This document shows positions 25,828 to 34,420 of a stretch of 35,867 bases of DNA, piece after piece. This DNA comes from Polaribacter marinus (lineage in GTDB: Bacteria > Bacteroidota > Bacteroidia > Flavobacteriales > Flavobacteriaceae). Position numbers and translations under genes: made by a program. The stretch is from positions 1 to 35,867 of the forward strand of contig NZ_JAKQYM010000013.1 in NCBI RefSeq assembly GCF_022662535.1. The letters run 5' to 3'. The notes beneath the pieces were generated by a model. It was not told the DNA's origin, did no database searches, and saw only the letters and a list, made by a program, of their open reading frames with translations. Position 1 is the stretch's first letter; every line of letters starts with the position of its first letter.

Positions 25828-27183
25828 ATGGAAATATTAATAAAAGCATCACAATTTATTTTAAGTTTATCTTTACTAATTGTTTTGCACGAACTAGGGC
25901 ACTTTATCCCTGCAAAAATATTTAAAACTCGAGTAGAAAAATTCTACTTATTTTTCGATTATAAATTCTCTATTTTCAAGAAAAAAATTGGAGATACAGT
26001 TTATGGTATTGGCTGGATTCCTTTAGGAGGCTATGTAAAAATCTCTGGAATGATTGATGAGAGCATGGATACAGAACAAATGGCTTTACCTGCACAACCT
26101 TGGGAATTTCGATCTAAACCCGCGTGGCAACGTCTAATAATTATGTTAGGTGGTGTATTTGTAAACTTTGTATTAGGTATATTTATTTACATCTGTTTAA
26201 TGTGGGCTTATGGAGAAAAATTTTTACCAAATGAAAATGTAAACGCAAAAGATGGTATTTGGGTACAAGATTCTTTAGCTATAAAAGTTGGGTTAGAAAC
26301 TGGTGATAAGATTTTAACCATAAATGGAGAAAAAGTTAGAAAGTTTAACGACATTACTTTAGGTTTTATAAATGGAGACAAATTTCAAATAGATAGAAAC
26401 GGAGAAATTATCAATAAAAACCTTCCTGTAGATTTTATTTCAAAATTAATTGACAGAAGAAAAAATGCCGAAGGACCCATTGTTTCTGCTAGGTATCCTT
26501 TTATCATTGCAAAGGTTCAAAAAGATTCTATAAATGAAAATAGCGGTTTACAACCTAAAGATATTGTTACTTCTATAAATGGCGAAAACATTAAATATTA
26601 TGATCAAGCTAAAAAGATCCTCTCTAAGTATAAAAATCAAGACATTACTTTATCTATAAAAAGAGGAGATGAAACAAAAGAAATCCCTGTAAAAGTTACC
26701 AAAAATGGAACTTTAGGAATTGTATTTGGCGGCGTTTCTTATAATGATTTACAAAAACTAGGATATTACGATTTAGCAGAAATAGAATATTCTTTTTCAG
26801 AAGCTATTCCTGCTGGTTTAAATAAATCTTGGAAAACATTAACCGATTACATTAAACAGCTTAAAAAGATATTTAATCCAAGTACAGGAGCTTATAAAGG
26901 TTTAGGTGGGTTTATTTCTATAGGAAGCATTTTTCCTGATGAATGGAGCGCACAGTCTTTCTGGAACATCACTGCATTTTTATCAATCATGTTAGGTTTT
27001 ATGAACTTGTTACCAATTCCTGCTTTAGACGGTGGACATGTAGTATTTACCCTTTGGGAAATGATTACAGGTAAAAAACCTGGAGACAAATTTTTAGAAT
27101 ATGCACAAGTTGCCGGATTTATTCTTTTAATAGCCTTATTGCTTTTTGCAAACGGGAATGATATTTTTAGGTTGTTTAAATAA
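25828..27183 (+). CDS. rseP: Site-2 intramembrane metalloprotease RseP
   Basis: The protein has 451 residues. It cuts membrane-bound regulators such as anti-sigma factors within the inner membrane. The first helix carries the zinc motif HELGH (His21, Glu22, His25); the last region carries the third ligand motif NLLPIPALDGGH with Asp401. Between them are two PDZ-type regions: a diverged one (about 130-190) and a clear one (about 215-300, with NENSGLQPKDIVTSINGENI). Four membrane segments fit the family. It is transcribed alone and ends in a strong terminator. Its target regulator is not in the window. Confidence 0.95.
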   Translation: MEILIKASQFILSLSLLIVLHELGHFIPAKIFKTRVEKFYLFFDYKFSIFKKKIGDTVYGIGWIPLGGYVKISGMIDESMDTEQMALPAQPWEFRSKPAWQRLIIMLGGVFVNFVLGIFIYICLMWAYGEKFLPNENVNAKDGIWVQDSLAIKVGLETGDKILTINGEKVRKFNDITLGFINGDKFQIDRNGEIINKNLPVDFISKLIDRRKNAEGPIVSARYPFIIAKVQKDSINENSGLQPKDIVTSINGENIKYYDQAKKILSKYKNQDITLSIKRGDETKEIPVKVTKNGTLGIVFGGVSYNDLQKLGYYDLAEIEYSFSEAIPAGLNKSWKTLTDYIKQLKKIFNPSTGAYKGLGGFISIGSIFPDEWSAQSFWNITAFLSIMLGFMNLLPIPALDGGHVVFTLWEMITGKKPGDKFLEYAQVAGFILLIALLLFANGNDIFRLFK

Positions 27184-27205
27184 TAAATCTATTTATAATA
27201 AATTT

Positions 27206-27242
27206 AAAAAAGCCTTCGAAATTCTATTTCGAAGGCTTTTTT
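27206..27242. terminator. Bidirectional terminator between rseP and the zinc-ribbon gene
   Basis: A 16-bp perfect stem (core GCCTTCGAAA / TTTCGAAGGC with A and T runs) closes a five-base loop. It lies 23 nt after the rseP stop and abuts the minus-strand stop at 27242, so it serves both converging genes. Confidence 0.9.
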
Positions 27243-27397
27243 TAAACTCTAAAAGAGTAGTTGATAAAAGAAAACCAAATATAATATACATTACATTTAT
27301 CGCATGAATAGGCTTTCGTTCCTGGTATTATTTTAGCAATCCCTTTTCTTTTCATTCTGTGTCGAGACTCAGATTTACATTGGGGACAAGCTTTCAT
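27242..27397 (-). CDS. 51-residue zinc-ribbon-like protein
   Basis: This short frame fills most of the gap between rseP and the cupin gene. It begins MKACPQCKSESRHRMKR, continues with KGIAKIIPGTKAYSCDKC and ends in an aromatic tail (NVYYIWFSFINYSFRV). Two CxxC knuckles (Cys4/Cys7 and Cys32/Cys35) are spaced as in a small zinc ribbon. The stop abuts a strong terminator that fits this strand, which supports a real gene. No -7 box was found for it. It would be a cytoplasmic nucleic-acid- or protein-binding ribbon; its function is unknown. Confidence 0.65.
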   Translation of the reverse strand: MKACPQCKSESRHRMKRKGIAKIIPGTKAYSCDKCNVYYIWFSFINYSFRV

Positions 27398-27471
27398 AAG
27401 TATTTACATTTGTTTAGATAAACGCAATGTACTAAAAATCAAATCAATAAAAGTTAAATCATATCAATGAT

Positions 27472-28347
27472 TTATTTCTTTGTTTCAAAAATAGTTTTTT
27501 GAGTTCTTAAAATAGCCTGTTCGTTTTTCCAATCAATCCATTTTTGCCCTTTTAATCTTCTCATAATATTATCTATCGATCTCATAACAAAAACATTATA
27601 AATTGCTTTTGACAAGTTTTTAGGTTTTCTTGCAATTGCACGCAAACTCATTGAAAACCCAGGAGTAACATATTTCATGTAATGCCAGTATCCTTCTGGC
27701 ATATATAATACATTACCATGTTCTAAATTAGCAATATAACCTTTGGCTTTTTTTAATGCGGGCCATTTCTTAAAATCCGGATTTGAAAAATTAATATCTT
27801 CTCTTGTAATTAAAGAATGTGGTATTTTATACAAATATTTATTTTGCTGTTGATCAAACAAAATAACTTCTTTTTTCCCTTCGAAATGAAAATGAAAAAT
27901 ATTGGCTAAATCTATATCATAATGCATAAAAGTATAGGAGTCTTTTCCTCCAAAAAATAGCATTGGCAAACCTTTCATTAATCGTAAACCAAAATCTGGA
28001 TATGTAAAATCTTTTTGTAAAACAGGAACTTCTTTTAAGATATTCCATAAAAAAATTCTAAATTTTGTAGGTTTCTGCTTTAATAAATCCACATAGTCTG
28101 CCATTTTCATTTTAGCATGAGGTTCATTAAAACCATCTTTAAAATCTACAGGTCTGTCATCATATAACGGAACAATTTTATCTCCGGCAACTTCCTTCAT
28201 ATACTCTAAATTCCATTTAGAATATGCTGGCCATTCTTCTATAAAACGCTCAATAACCAAAGGTTTTTGAGGTTTAAAATAGTTCTTAATAAAATCTTCT
28301 TTGGTAATTGTTTCTACCCTATCTATTTGAGCTAAGTTTAAACTCAT
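27472..28347 (-). CDS. Cupin-like (JmjC-type) Fe(II)/2-oxoglutarate oxygenase family protein
   Basis: The protein has 291 residues. It begins with a segment typical of cupin_8/JmjC proteins (FIKNYFKPQKPLVIERFIEEWPAY) and has the iron ligands HxD at His142-Tyr-Asp144 (FMHYDIDLANIFHFHFEGKK) and the distal His222 in YMPEGYWHYMKY. These proteins hydroxylate protein or RNA side chains using Fe(II), oxygen and 2-oxoglutarate; the substrate here is unknown. It is separated from the flotillin gene upstream by a terminator, so it is probably its own unit. Confidence 0.88.
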   Translation of the reverse strand: MSLNLAQIDRVETITKEDFIKNYFKPQKPLVIERFIEEWPAYSKWNLEYMKEVAGDKIVPLYDDRPVDFKDGFNEPHAKMKMADYVDLLKQKPTKFRIFLWNILKEVPVLQKDFTYPDFGLRLMKGLPMLFFGGKDSYTFMHYDIDLANIFHFHFEGKKEVILFDQQQNKYLYKIPHSLITREDINFSNPDFKKWPALKKAKGYIANLEHGNVLYMPEGYWHYMKYVTPGFSMSLRAIARKPKNLSKAIYNVFVMRSIDNIMRRLKGQKWIDWKNEQAILRTQKTIFETKK

Positions 28348-28406
28348 TTTTCAAAAAATTAAAATGCAAAGTTAAGAAAATGTTATAAAAATAGATGTTA
28401 AAAACA

Positions 28407-28440
28407 AAACCATCAATTAATAATAATTAAATGATGGTTT
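28407..28440 (-). terminator. Terminator after the flotillin gene
   Basis: A stem of nine perfect pairs (AAACCATCA / TGATGGTTT), a mismatch and five more pairs is followed on the minus strand by TTTTGTTTTTAAC. It lies 22 nt after the stop at 28463. Confidence 0.75.
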
Positions 28441-28462
28441 AATTTAAAAAATAAAATAAGTA

Positions 28463-29890
28463 TTATTTAGAAGACAAGTCGTCTTTTGTTTCTTCAATAT
28501 TGATTGTAGCATTATCAGGAATTTCTTTTCCTTTTAAATAATCTGGCAATTGCATTCCTGCCATATTAAACATTTCTTGTAGAGGTGGAACCGATTTATA
28601 CATTCCTGAAATAAAGTTAGAAGTAGCTGTTTTCCCATCTTTTCCTCCACCATTTTCCCAAACAGTCACTTTATCAATCTTAATATTTTTAATTGCTTCT
28701 GCTTGAATTTTCACTAACTCTGGTAATTTATCTGCAATTAACAATAAGGCTGCATTTTGAGAATCGTTTCCTGCTGCTTTAACAATTTCGTCTAATCCTG
28801 CTGCTTGTTTTGTTAAAACTTCATACAGACCTTGTGCTTCTGCTTGTGCTTTAAATAAGATGGCATCTGCTTCCCCTTTTGCAATTCTTCTAATATTTTC
28901 TGCAGCTGCTTCTGCATCAATTTCAACTTTACGTTTGTCTATTTCTGCAGGAACAATAATATCTGCCAACTGAGAAGAACGCTCTCTTTCTGCTCTTGCT
29001 GTTTCTGCAATTTGTTCTGCTGCATAAGATTCTTCTAAGGCTTTTGCTGTTTGTACTTTTTCTGATGCAATTGCCACTCTTTCTGCTTCTGCTTCTCTTT
29101 GTCTTCTTAAAGAATCTGAATTAGCTACCGCAATTTTTGCAGTGTTTTCTCCTTCAACTGCTTTTGCATTTGCTGCTGCAACTTGGCTTCTTTCATCTTG
29201 TACTGCGTTTGCTTCACCAATAGAACCATCTCTAGTTTTTTCTGCAACCGATTTACGTGCCGCATTAATTGCGTGAGCAGCTGCTTCTTTCCCTAAAGCC
29301 TCTATATAACCAGATTCATCAACAATATCTGTAATATTTACGTTAATTAATTTTAAACCAACTTTCTTTAACTCCGTTTCTACACTTTGAGAAATATTGG
29401 TTAAAAACTTATCACGGTCGTTATTAATTTCTTCAATATCCATTGAAGCTACTACTAAACGTAACTGTCCGAAAATTATTTCTTGTGCTAAATCTTGAAT
29501 GCTATCTTGGTCTAAACCTAACAATCTTTCTGCAGCATTTTGCATAATTCCTGGTTCTGTAGAAACCCCAATGGTAAATCTACTTGGTACATTTACACGG
29601 ATATTTTGTTTAGAAAGTGCGTTTACCAGATTTACTTCAATAGAAATTGGCGTTAAATCTAAGAATTGATAATCTTGAATTACTGGAAAAATAAATGCAG
29701 CTCCACCATGAATACATTTAGCAGATTCCCCTCCACCAACTTTACCATACACTACTAAAATTCTGTCCGAAGGACATCTTTTGTAGCGTTTTATCATGGC
29801 CACTAATAAGATAAAAATAAACAGAATTGCTATTCCAATTCCTACCAAACCCGCGAACGGGCTACTTTGTAATACAATAAAATTTAGCAT
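28463..29890 (-). CDS. Flotillin family membrane protein
   Basis: The protein has 475 residues. One N-terminal membrane helix (about 14-33) is followed by a band-7/SPFH domain (about 40-220, with DLTPISIEVNLVNALSKQ and LGLDQDSIQDLAQEIIFGQLR) and a long alanine- and glutamate-rich coiled coil (about 220-370, with AEAERVAIASEKVQTAKALEES and AEAAAENIRRIAKGEADA). This is the architecture of bacterial flotillins, which organise membrane microdomains. The NfeD gene lies 6 nt upstream on the same strand, the classic partner pair, so the two are one operon. Confidence 0.95.
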   Translation of the reverse strand: MLNFIVLQSSPFAGLVGIGIAILFIFILLVAMIKRYKRCPSDRILVVYGKVGGGESAKCIHGGAAFIFPVIQDYQFLDLTPISIEVNLVNALSKQNIRVNVPSRFTIGVSTEPGIMQNAAERLLGLDQDSIQDLAQEIIFGQLRLVVASMDIEEINNDRDKFLTNISQSVETELKKVGLKLINVNITDIVDESGYIEALGKEAAAHAINAARKSVAEKTRDGSIGEANAVQDERSQVAAANAKAVEGENTAKIAVANSDSLRRQREAEAERVAIASEKVQTAKALEESYAAEQIAETARAERERSSQLADIIVPAEIDKRKVEIDAEAAAENIRRIAKGEADAILFKAQAEAQGLYEVLTKQAAGLDEIVKAAGNDSQNAALLLIADKLPELVKIQAEAIKNIKIDKVTVWENGGGKDGKTATSNFISGMYKSVPPLQEMFNMAGMQLPDYLKGKEIPDNATINIEETKDDLSSK

Positions 29891-29896
29891 TTTTTT

Positions 29897-30469
29897 TTAA
29901 TTTTGAGGTTCAATAATTAATATTCCGTTGTTGGTTACTTCAATCACTTTTATCACATTTCCTTGTGTTAAATCTTCTTCATAATCGGTTAAAGCTTCTA
30001 ATTCTCTTAAAGCTCCTTGCACTTTTACTTGTACCTTTCCTATTTTAGATCTTTTAGCACCAACTGTTAAATAAACTTCTCCGATAGCATTTAAAGCATT
30101 TTTCATTTTTAACGTTCCACTAGAAGTTAATTTACTGATGTAATAAAACATTGCTGCCATCACAAACATCATTAGTAAACCACAAAAAATGGAAATAATA
30201 ATTGTTAGTGATTTAGAGTTACTTGCTTCTATACTTGCTATTCCACTCCAACCAAAAATAGTAAAAAAGGCTACTAAATTTTTAAGTGTAAAAAACTGAA
30301 AACCAGCTCCTGTATCTGCTTCTATTTCTACATCTACATCTCCTATGTCATCGGTATCTGCACCAATAAAAGTACTGATTAAAACAAATAAAAAGAATAC
30401 GGTAGAAATCCCGGTAATTATCCAATAAGTCTTTTCAAAAGAAGATAATGCTGAATACCATTCCATCAT
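29897..30469 (-). CDS. NfeD-like membrane protein, flotillin partner
   Basis: The protein has 190 residues. Three hydrophobic segments (about 14-33, 55-75 and 78-106) are followed by a C-terminal OB-fold-like domain (about 130-188: GEVYLTVGAKRSKIGKVQVKVQGALRELEALTDYEEDLTQGNVIKVIEV). This is the short NfeD form without the N-terminal protease, as found in operons with flotillin. It lies 6 nt upstream of the flotillin gene. An alternative start at the second Met is equally possible. No convincing -7 box was found upstream. Confidence 0.85.
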   Translation of the reverse strand: MMEWYSALSSFEKTYWIITGISTVFFLFVLISTFIGADTDDIGDVDVEIEADTGAGFQFFTLKNLVAFFTIFGWSGIASIEASNSKSLTIIISIFCGLLMMFVMAAMFYYISKLTSSGTLKMKNALNAIGEVYLTVGAKRSKIGKVQVKVQGALRELEALTDYEEDLTQGNVIKVIEVTNNGILIIEPQN

Positions 30470-30688
30470 AATAATACGTTTTTAAAAGTGATTAAATATA
30501 AAAAAATTGACGCAATAAAAGGGTTATTTTATCAATAAATAGAAACTACATTTGAATAGCGTTAAACTTTCTAAATTTTTTAGTCTTGGAGATTATAGGT
30601 TTAACAAAAAGTTTACGAACTCTATATATAAGTGTCATAAAAAAGGTTTTTGTTACAAAAAAAATCAAAATCTTCTAAATTAAAATCA

Positions 30689-30722
30689 AAATGCCTTGAC
30701 AAGTAAATTTGTCAAGGCATTT
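30689..30722 (-). terminator. Terminator after the TonB-dependent receptor gene
   Basis: A stem of 14-15 pairs (core ATGCCTTGACAA / TTGTCAAGGCAT) is followed on the minus strand by TTTTGATTTTAATTTAG. It lies 23 nt after the stop at 30746. The 276 bases from 30470 to 30745 otherwise hold only AT-rich leader sequence. Confidence 0.85.
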
Positions 30723-30745
30723 CAAAAACATATAAATTACCTTTT

Positions 30746-32575
30746 TTAAAAACCGTAACGTAGTCCAAACAACACATTGCTTGACGGCATTGGCACAAAA
30801 CCAGACTCTATATATTCTGCATCAAAAATATTATTTGCAGTAACTGTAAAACTAAATGTATCGATATCTACAATTATAGAAGCATCCCAAACATTATAAC
30901 TTGTGCCAACAGTACGTTCTGCGTGTTTGTAAATAATATTCTGACTCACATTTTTAAATAATTTTGATGAAAAACGTGTTGTAAATTGATGTCTTAACGT
31001 ATTTAGAGAATAACGAGATAAATCTTTATTCTGATCTAAAATGTCATCATCTAAAAAATTATATCCAAAAGATAAAGTCTGATTAAACTCATTTAATTTA
31101 AAACGATAATCTGCATTAAATTCAAAACCTCTGGTATTTACTTTTGCAATATTAGTTGCCTTATATTGTGAAGTAGGATCTGTGTCTGGTCTAATAAAAT
31201 CAATTAGATTATCTGCATCTCTATTAAAAATGGCAACAGAAGTTGTAAATCTTTCTGAATTATATTTTAATCCGATTTCTTGTGCAAAGGCTTCTTCTGG
31301 CTTTAAATTTGGATTTCCTTTTGTACTACTATTATTGTAATACAAATCTGTATAAGTTGGTATCCTATACGTTAGGCCCAAGTTTCCATAAGCTTTTAAT
31401 TTATCTGATAATTGATACCCAACATCTAAACCTGGAAAGGCATGAAATTTAAAATCTGAAAAATAAGTAACTGCAATTCCTGGAGTAAGATCTAACTTAT
31501 CATTGGCTAATTTAAAACGATGTTCTAAAAATAAATTCGCCATAGTTCTCTTTCTATCTCCTAAATTATTACTATTTATAGAAACTCTAGAAATATCTAC
31601 ACCAAAACCTGTAATTCCTAAATTAGAAGTATAAGAAGCATTTGTTTCTACACCTACTTTATTAGTAATGTGTAAATTTCTAGAAAAACTAGGATCTTCT
31701 CTTTTTAAAAGAAAAATATCTTGCCCTCTTCTCCAATAAACTCTTGGTGTAATTTTTAATTTATCAGTTTTAAAAGTAGTTGTAACTCCAATTACGCTAT
31801 TCTGAGTTTCTTCATATTCACTAAAACCATAAGAGGTTGGTGTATAAAAATTTTGTGCGCCAAATTTCTTATCAAAAAAAGTAGCTAAAACCTCTATTGA
31901 TTGTTGTTTTTTATTAAAAACTCCTTTTAAGAAATAGTTGTAATTATTATAATCAGAATTTTCTCTGTATCCATCTGATGTTAGTGCACCAACATGTGCA
32001 ATTATTGATGCATTTTCAAATTCTTTACTAACCGTCACAGAACCATTTAGTTGCCCAAAAGAACCAGCTTCCAGATTTATAGAAGCGGTGTTTTTTAATT
32101 TCTTTTTAGTGACAATATTTATGGCTCCTGTAAATGCATTCTGACCGAAGACTCTTGCCGCAGGACCTTTTATAATTTCTATTCTTTCGATAACTTCAAC
32201 CGGTAAAGCGGCATTTAAGGTATGGTGTCCGGTTTGAGAATCATCCATTTTAATACCATCAATCAATAATAAGGTTTGATCAAAACCACCACCTCTAATA
32301 AATAAATCTGCCTGACTCCCTGCAGTTCCTCTTCTTCTAATATCTACACCAGCAACTTGTTGTAGTAAATCGGCAACAGTTGTAGCGGCACTGTTTTTTA
32401 TTTCTTCCGATGAAATAACATTTATCGTTCTAGAATTTTCTTTAAAAGGTAAATCTATCCTAGTAGAAGTAATTATTACTTCTTTTAACGTGTCTCTTTT
32501 TATAGGATCTGATTGCGCTTTTACTTGAAAGGCAACAAATAATAAAGTAAGGATTAAGGTAATTTTAATTTTCAT
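30746..32575 (-). CDS. TonB-dependent outer-membrane receptor (BtuB-like vitamin type)
   Basis: The protein has 609 residues. A signal peptide ends VKAQ at residue 21. The plug domain is at about 25-150 (EVIITSTRIDLPFKENSRTINVIS, DLLQQVAGVDIRRRGTAGSQADLFIRGGG, LLLIDGIKMDD, ERIEIIKGPAARVFGQNAFTGAINIVTKK). The 22-strand barrel follows and ends VLFGLRYGF with terminal Phe. It lacks the N-terminal carboxypeptidase-like extension of SusC proteins and has the short length of vitamin/siderophore receptors of the BtuB type. The substrate is not determined. Only 67 bp separate it from a divergently transcribed MocR-family regulator, which probably controls it. No riboswitch fits in that gap. Confidence 0.92.
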   Translation of the reverse strand: MKIKITLILTLLFVAFQVKAQSDPIKRDTLKEVIITSTRIDLPFKENSRTINVISSEEIKNSAATTVADLLQQVAGVDIRRRGTAGSQADLFIRGGGFDQTLLLIDGIKMDDSQTGHHTLNAALPVEVIERIEIIKGPAARVFGQNAFTGAINIVTKKKLKNTASINLEAGSFGQLNGSVTVSKEFENASIIAHVGALTSDGYRENSDYNNYNYFLKGVFNKKQQSIEVLATFFDKKFGAQNFYTPTSYGFSEYEETQNSVIGVTTTFKTDKLKITPRVYWRRGQDIFLLKREDPSFSRNLHITNKVGVETNASYTSNLGITGFGVDISRVSINSNNLGDRKRTMANLFLEHRFKLANDKLDLTPGIAVTYFSDFKFHAFPGLDVGYQLSDKLKAYGNLGLTYRIPTYTDLYYNNSSTKGNPNLKPEEAFAQEIGLKYNSERFTTSVAIFNRDADNLIDFIRPDTDPTSQYKATNIAKVNTRGFEFNADYRFKLNEFNQTLSFGYNFLDDDILDQNKDLSRYSLNTLRHQFTTRFSSKLFKNVSQNIIYKHAERTVGTSYNVWDASIIVDIDTFSFTVTANNIFDAEYIESGFVPMPSSNVLFGLRYGF

Positions 32576-32606
32576 AAATGATTGATTAAATATGACGCAA
32601 AACTCG

Positions 32607-32633
32607 TAACTTTCCGGACGATTAAACTAGTCC
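32607..32633 (+). promoter_or_regulatory. Shared control region between receptor gene and regulator gene
   Basis: TAACTTTC (32607-32614) is one base from a -7 box and points toward the regulator gene at 32643; a TTG lies 22 bases upstream (32582-32584). Next to it GGAC-N10-GTCC forms an imperfect 18-bp inverted repeat (32616-32633), and TAGTCC recurs at 32652 just inside the gene. MocR-type proteins bind direct or inverted repeats in such divergent gaps, so this is the likely operator. Confidence 0.4.
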
Positions 32634-32642
32634 AGTTTTAAA

Positions 32643-34145
32643 ATGAAAGATAGTCCGATTAATACTTTATTTAAACAATTAATCAATTTTGATAAATCGA
32701 TACCTCAACCTGTTTATATACAAGTTGCTCAGCAAATTATAAATGCTATACAACGTGGATATCTATCTAAAGGAACTCTTCTACCCGGAACACGTGTTTT
32801 AAGTAGGGTTTTAAAAATCCATAGAAATACTGCAGTTGCTATTTACGAAGAATTAGCCTCGCAAGATTGGGTAGAAATCATACCAAATAAAGGTACGTTT
32901 GTTTTAGAACCAGCATTAAAAACGGCAAAAATTAAAGCACCTTCTCAAAAAATAAATGAGGCATATAATACAGCCAAAACAACCGGATTTCCATTTCAGA
33001 AGTCTTTTCATTTAGCATCAACAATTGAATCAACAGTAGCTAAATATTCTATTAACGACGGAAAACCAGATTTACGTTTGCATCCTGTACATCAATTTTC
33101 TAGATGGTACAGCGCTGCTATGAAACGTAAAACCCTCATCAAAAAGTGGAACAGACCCAACGAATCTTTTTATTCGTTATTTGAAACGCAACTTTGTAAT
33201 TATTTAAATGTTACCAGAAATTTTCATATAAAACCGAACAATTTAATAAGTACGCGTAGTACAGAAATGAGTTTATACATTGTTTCTCAACTATTAATTA
33301 AACAAAACGATGTTGTTTTAGTGGGTAATTTAAGTAATTATACTGCGAATATGATTTTTCAGCAAGCAGGTGCCAGCATTAAAACAATTCCGGTAGATGC
33401 AGATGGGTTAGATGTAAATTATATTAGAAAACATTTTATCAAAAAAAGCATTCGGTGTATTTATATCTGTGCGCATAGAGATTATCCAACAACGGTAACT
33501 TTAAGTGCAGAACGACGTTTGGCATTATTGCAATTGGCAAAAGAATACGGTTTTGCTATTATTGAAGATGATTACGATTACGATTTTCAGTTTGAAGGTT
33601 CTGCTATGCTCCCTATGGCAAGTGCAAATACAAATGGAATGGTCATTTATTTAGGAAAATTAGGGCAATCGTTATTCCCAAGTTTTCAAACAGGATTTGT
33701 AATTGCACCCGAAAACTTAATTTCTGAAGCTAAAAATTATCTACAATTGTTAGACGAACAAGGCGATTTAATTCAGCAACAAATGTTATCGGAACTAATT
33801 TATGAAGGTGAAATTTATCGTTTAATGAAAAAAAATGTTGTGATCTATAAACAAAGACGCGATTGTTTATGCGAACTCTTAACCGATTATTTTTCTGAAA
33901 TTGCTTACTGGGAAATTCCTTCAGGTGGCTTGGCAATATGGATCCAGTTTAAAGAACAAATATCGTTGGTAAAACTAGCATCAGCAGCAGAAAAAAACGA
34001 TTTATTTTTACCAAAAACCATTTTGTATCAAGATAAAAATACCTGTGCCATCCGTTTTGGTTTTGGACATTTAAATTTAGAAGAAATGGAAATTGTTATT
34101 CAGAAATTAAAAAATGCTTATAATAAGGTTATTGAAAGAAATTAA
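32643..34145 (+). CDS. MocR-family regulator (GntR winged helix fused to aminotransferase fold) with a substituted PLP lysine
   Basis: The protein has 500 residues. A GntR winged helix occupies about 15-88 (PVYIQVAQQIINAIQRGYLSKGT, HRNTAVAIYEELASQDWVE). An aminotransferase class I fold covers about 120-495 (EDDYDYDF at 308-315). In most MocR proteins the sequence around the PLP Schiff base reads like LGTFSKTLFPxLRxGY. Here it is LGKLGQSLFPSFQTGF, so the lysine position is Gln342 and the following arginine is Gln349; the arginine after DDYD is Gln316. Covalent PLP binding is therefore unlikely. It is a DNA-binding regulator, divergent from the TonB receptor gene, and probably controls it and itself. 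Its ligand is unknown. Confidence 0.88.
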   Translation: MKDSPINTLFKQLINFDKSIPQPVYIQVAQQIINAIQRGYLSKGTLLPGTRVLSRVLKIHRNTAVAIYEELASQDWVEIIPNKGTFVLEPALKTAKIKAPSQKINEAYNTAKTTGFPFQKSFHLASTIESTVAKYSINDGKPDLRLHPVHQFSRWYSAAMKRKTLIKKWNRPNESFYSLFETQLCNYLNVTRNFHIKPNNLISTRSTEMSLYIVSQLLIKQNDVVLVGNLSNYTANMIFQQAGASIKTIPVDADGLDVNYIRKHFIKKSIRCIYICAHRDYPTTVTLSAERRLALLQLAKEYGFAIIEDDYDYDFQFEGSAMLPMASANTNGMVIYLGKLGQSLFPSFQTGFVIAPENLISEAKNYLQLLDEQGDLIQQQMLSELIYEGEIYRLMKKNVVIYKQRRDCLCELLTDYFSEIAYWEIPSGGLAIWIQFKEQISLVKLASAAEKNDLFLPKTILYQDKNTCAIRFGFGHLNLEEMEIVIQKLKNAYNKVIERN

Positions 34146-34150
34146 AGATT

Positions 34151-34301
34151 TTATTTATTTCGTTTAATTTTAGGTGGGTTTTGTCGAGTATCAAAAACAT
34201 CAATTATTTCAATCCGGTTTTCCTTAATATTCACCCAATAAATTAATTTGTAGTTTAAGGAATTCTTGAACAAATTCTATTTTTCTTGTTTGTAAATCCA
34301 T
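34151..34301 (-). pseudogene. Remnant of a RelB-like/RelE-ParE toxin-antitoxin operon
   Basis: On the minus strand an ATG at 34301 opens MDLQTRKIEFVQEFLKLQ, which resembles the N-terminus of small Bacteroidota antitoxins. The frame then closes after 25 codons. In the neighbouring frame, from about 34247 to a stop at 34151, the sequence reads YKLIYWVNIKENRIEII followed by DVFDTRQNPPKIKRNK, the typical C-terminus of RelE/ParE-type toxins. The middle of both genes is missing, so an internal deletion seems to have fused the start of the antitoxin gene to the end of the toxin gene. Neither protein can be functional. The rest of the 34146-34420 gap is AT-rich leader of the polymerase gene. Confidence 0.6.
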
Positions 34302-34420
34302 TTTAATTGGCTTTTTTCGAAAATACAAAATTTTAAAAAATCTAAAATCAATTTATTTTTTCAACAGATTAAGATATTAACAACATAATTTTGCCTACTA
34401 TTTTTAGGTACATTTATGGC

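Noticed and set aside
27405..27412. Plus-strand TACATTTG promoter box
   Set aside because: No plus-strand gene follows; it sits just upstream of a minus-strand gene and points into the end of the cupin gene, so it is probably chance.
32576..32642. B12 or thiamin riboswitch before the TonB receptor
   Set aside because: The gap of 67 bases is too short and shows no conserved aptamer elements; control by the divergent regulator is more likely.
34391..34420. TTG start adding ten residues to UmuC
   Set aside because: Y-family polymerases of this type begin with the MFALVDCNNF-like strand; the extension falls in the leader.
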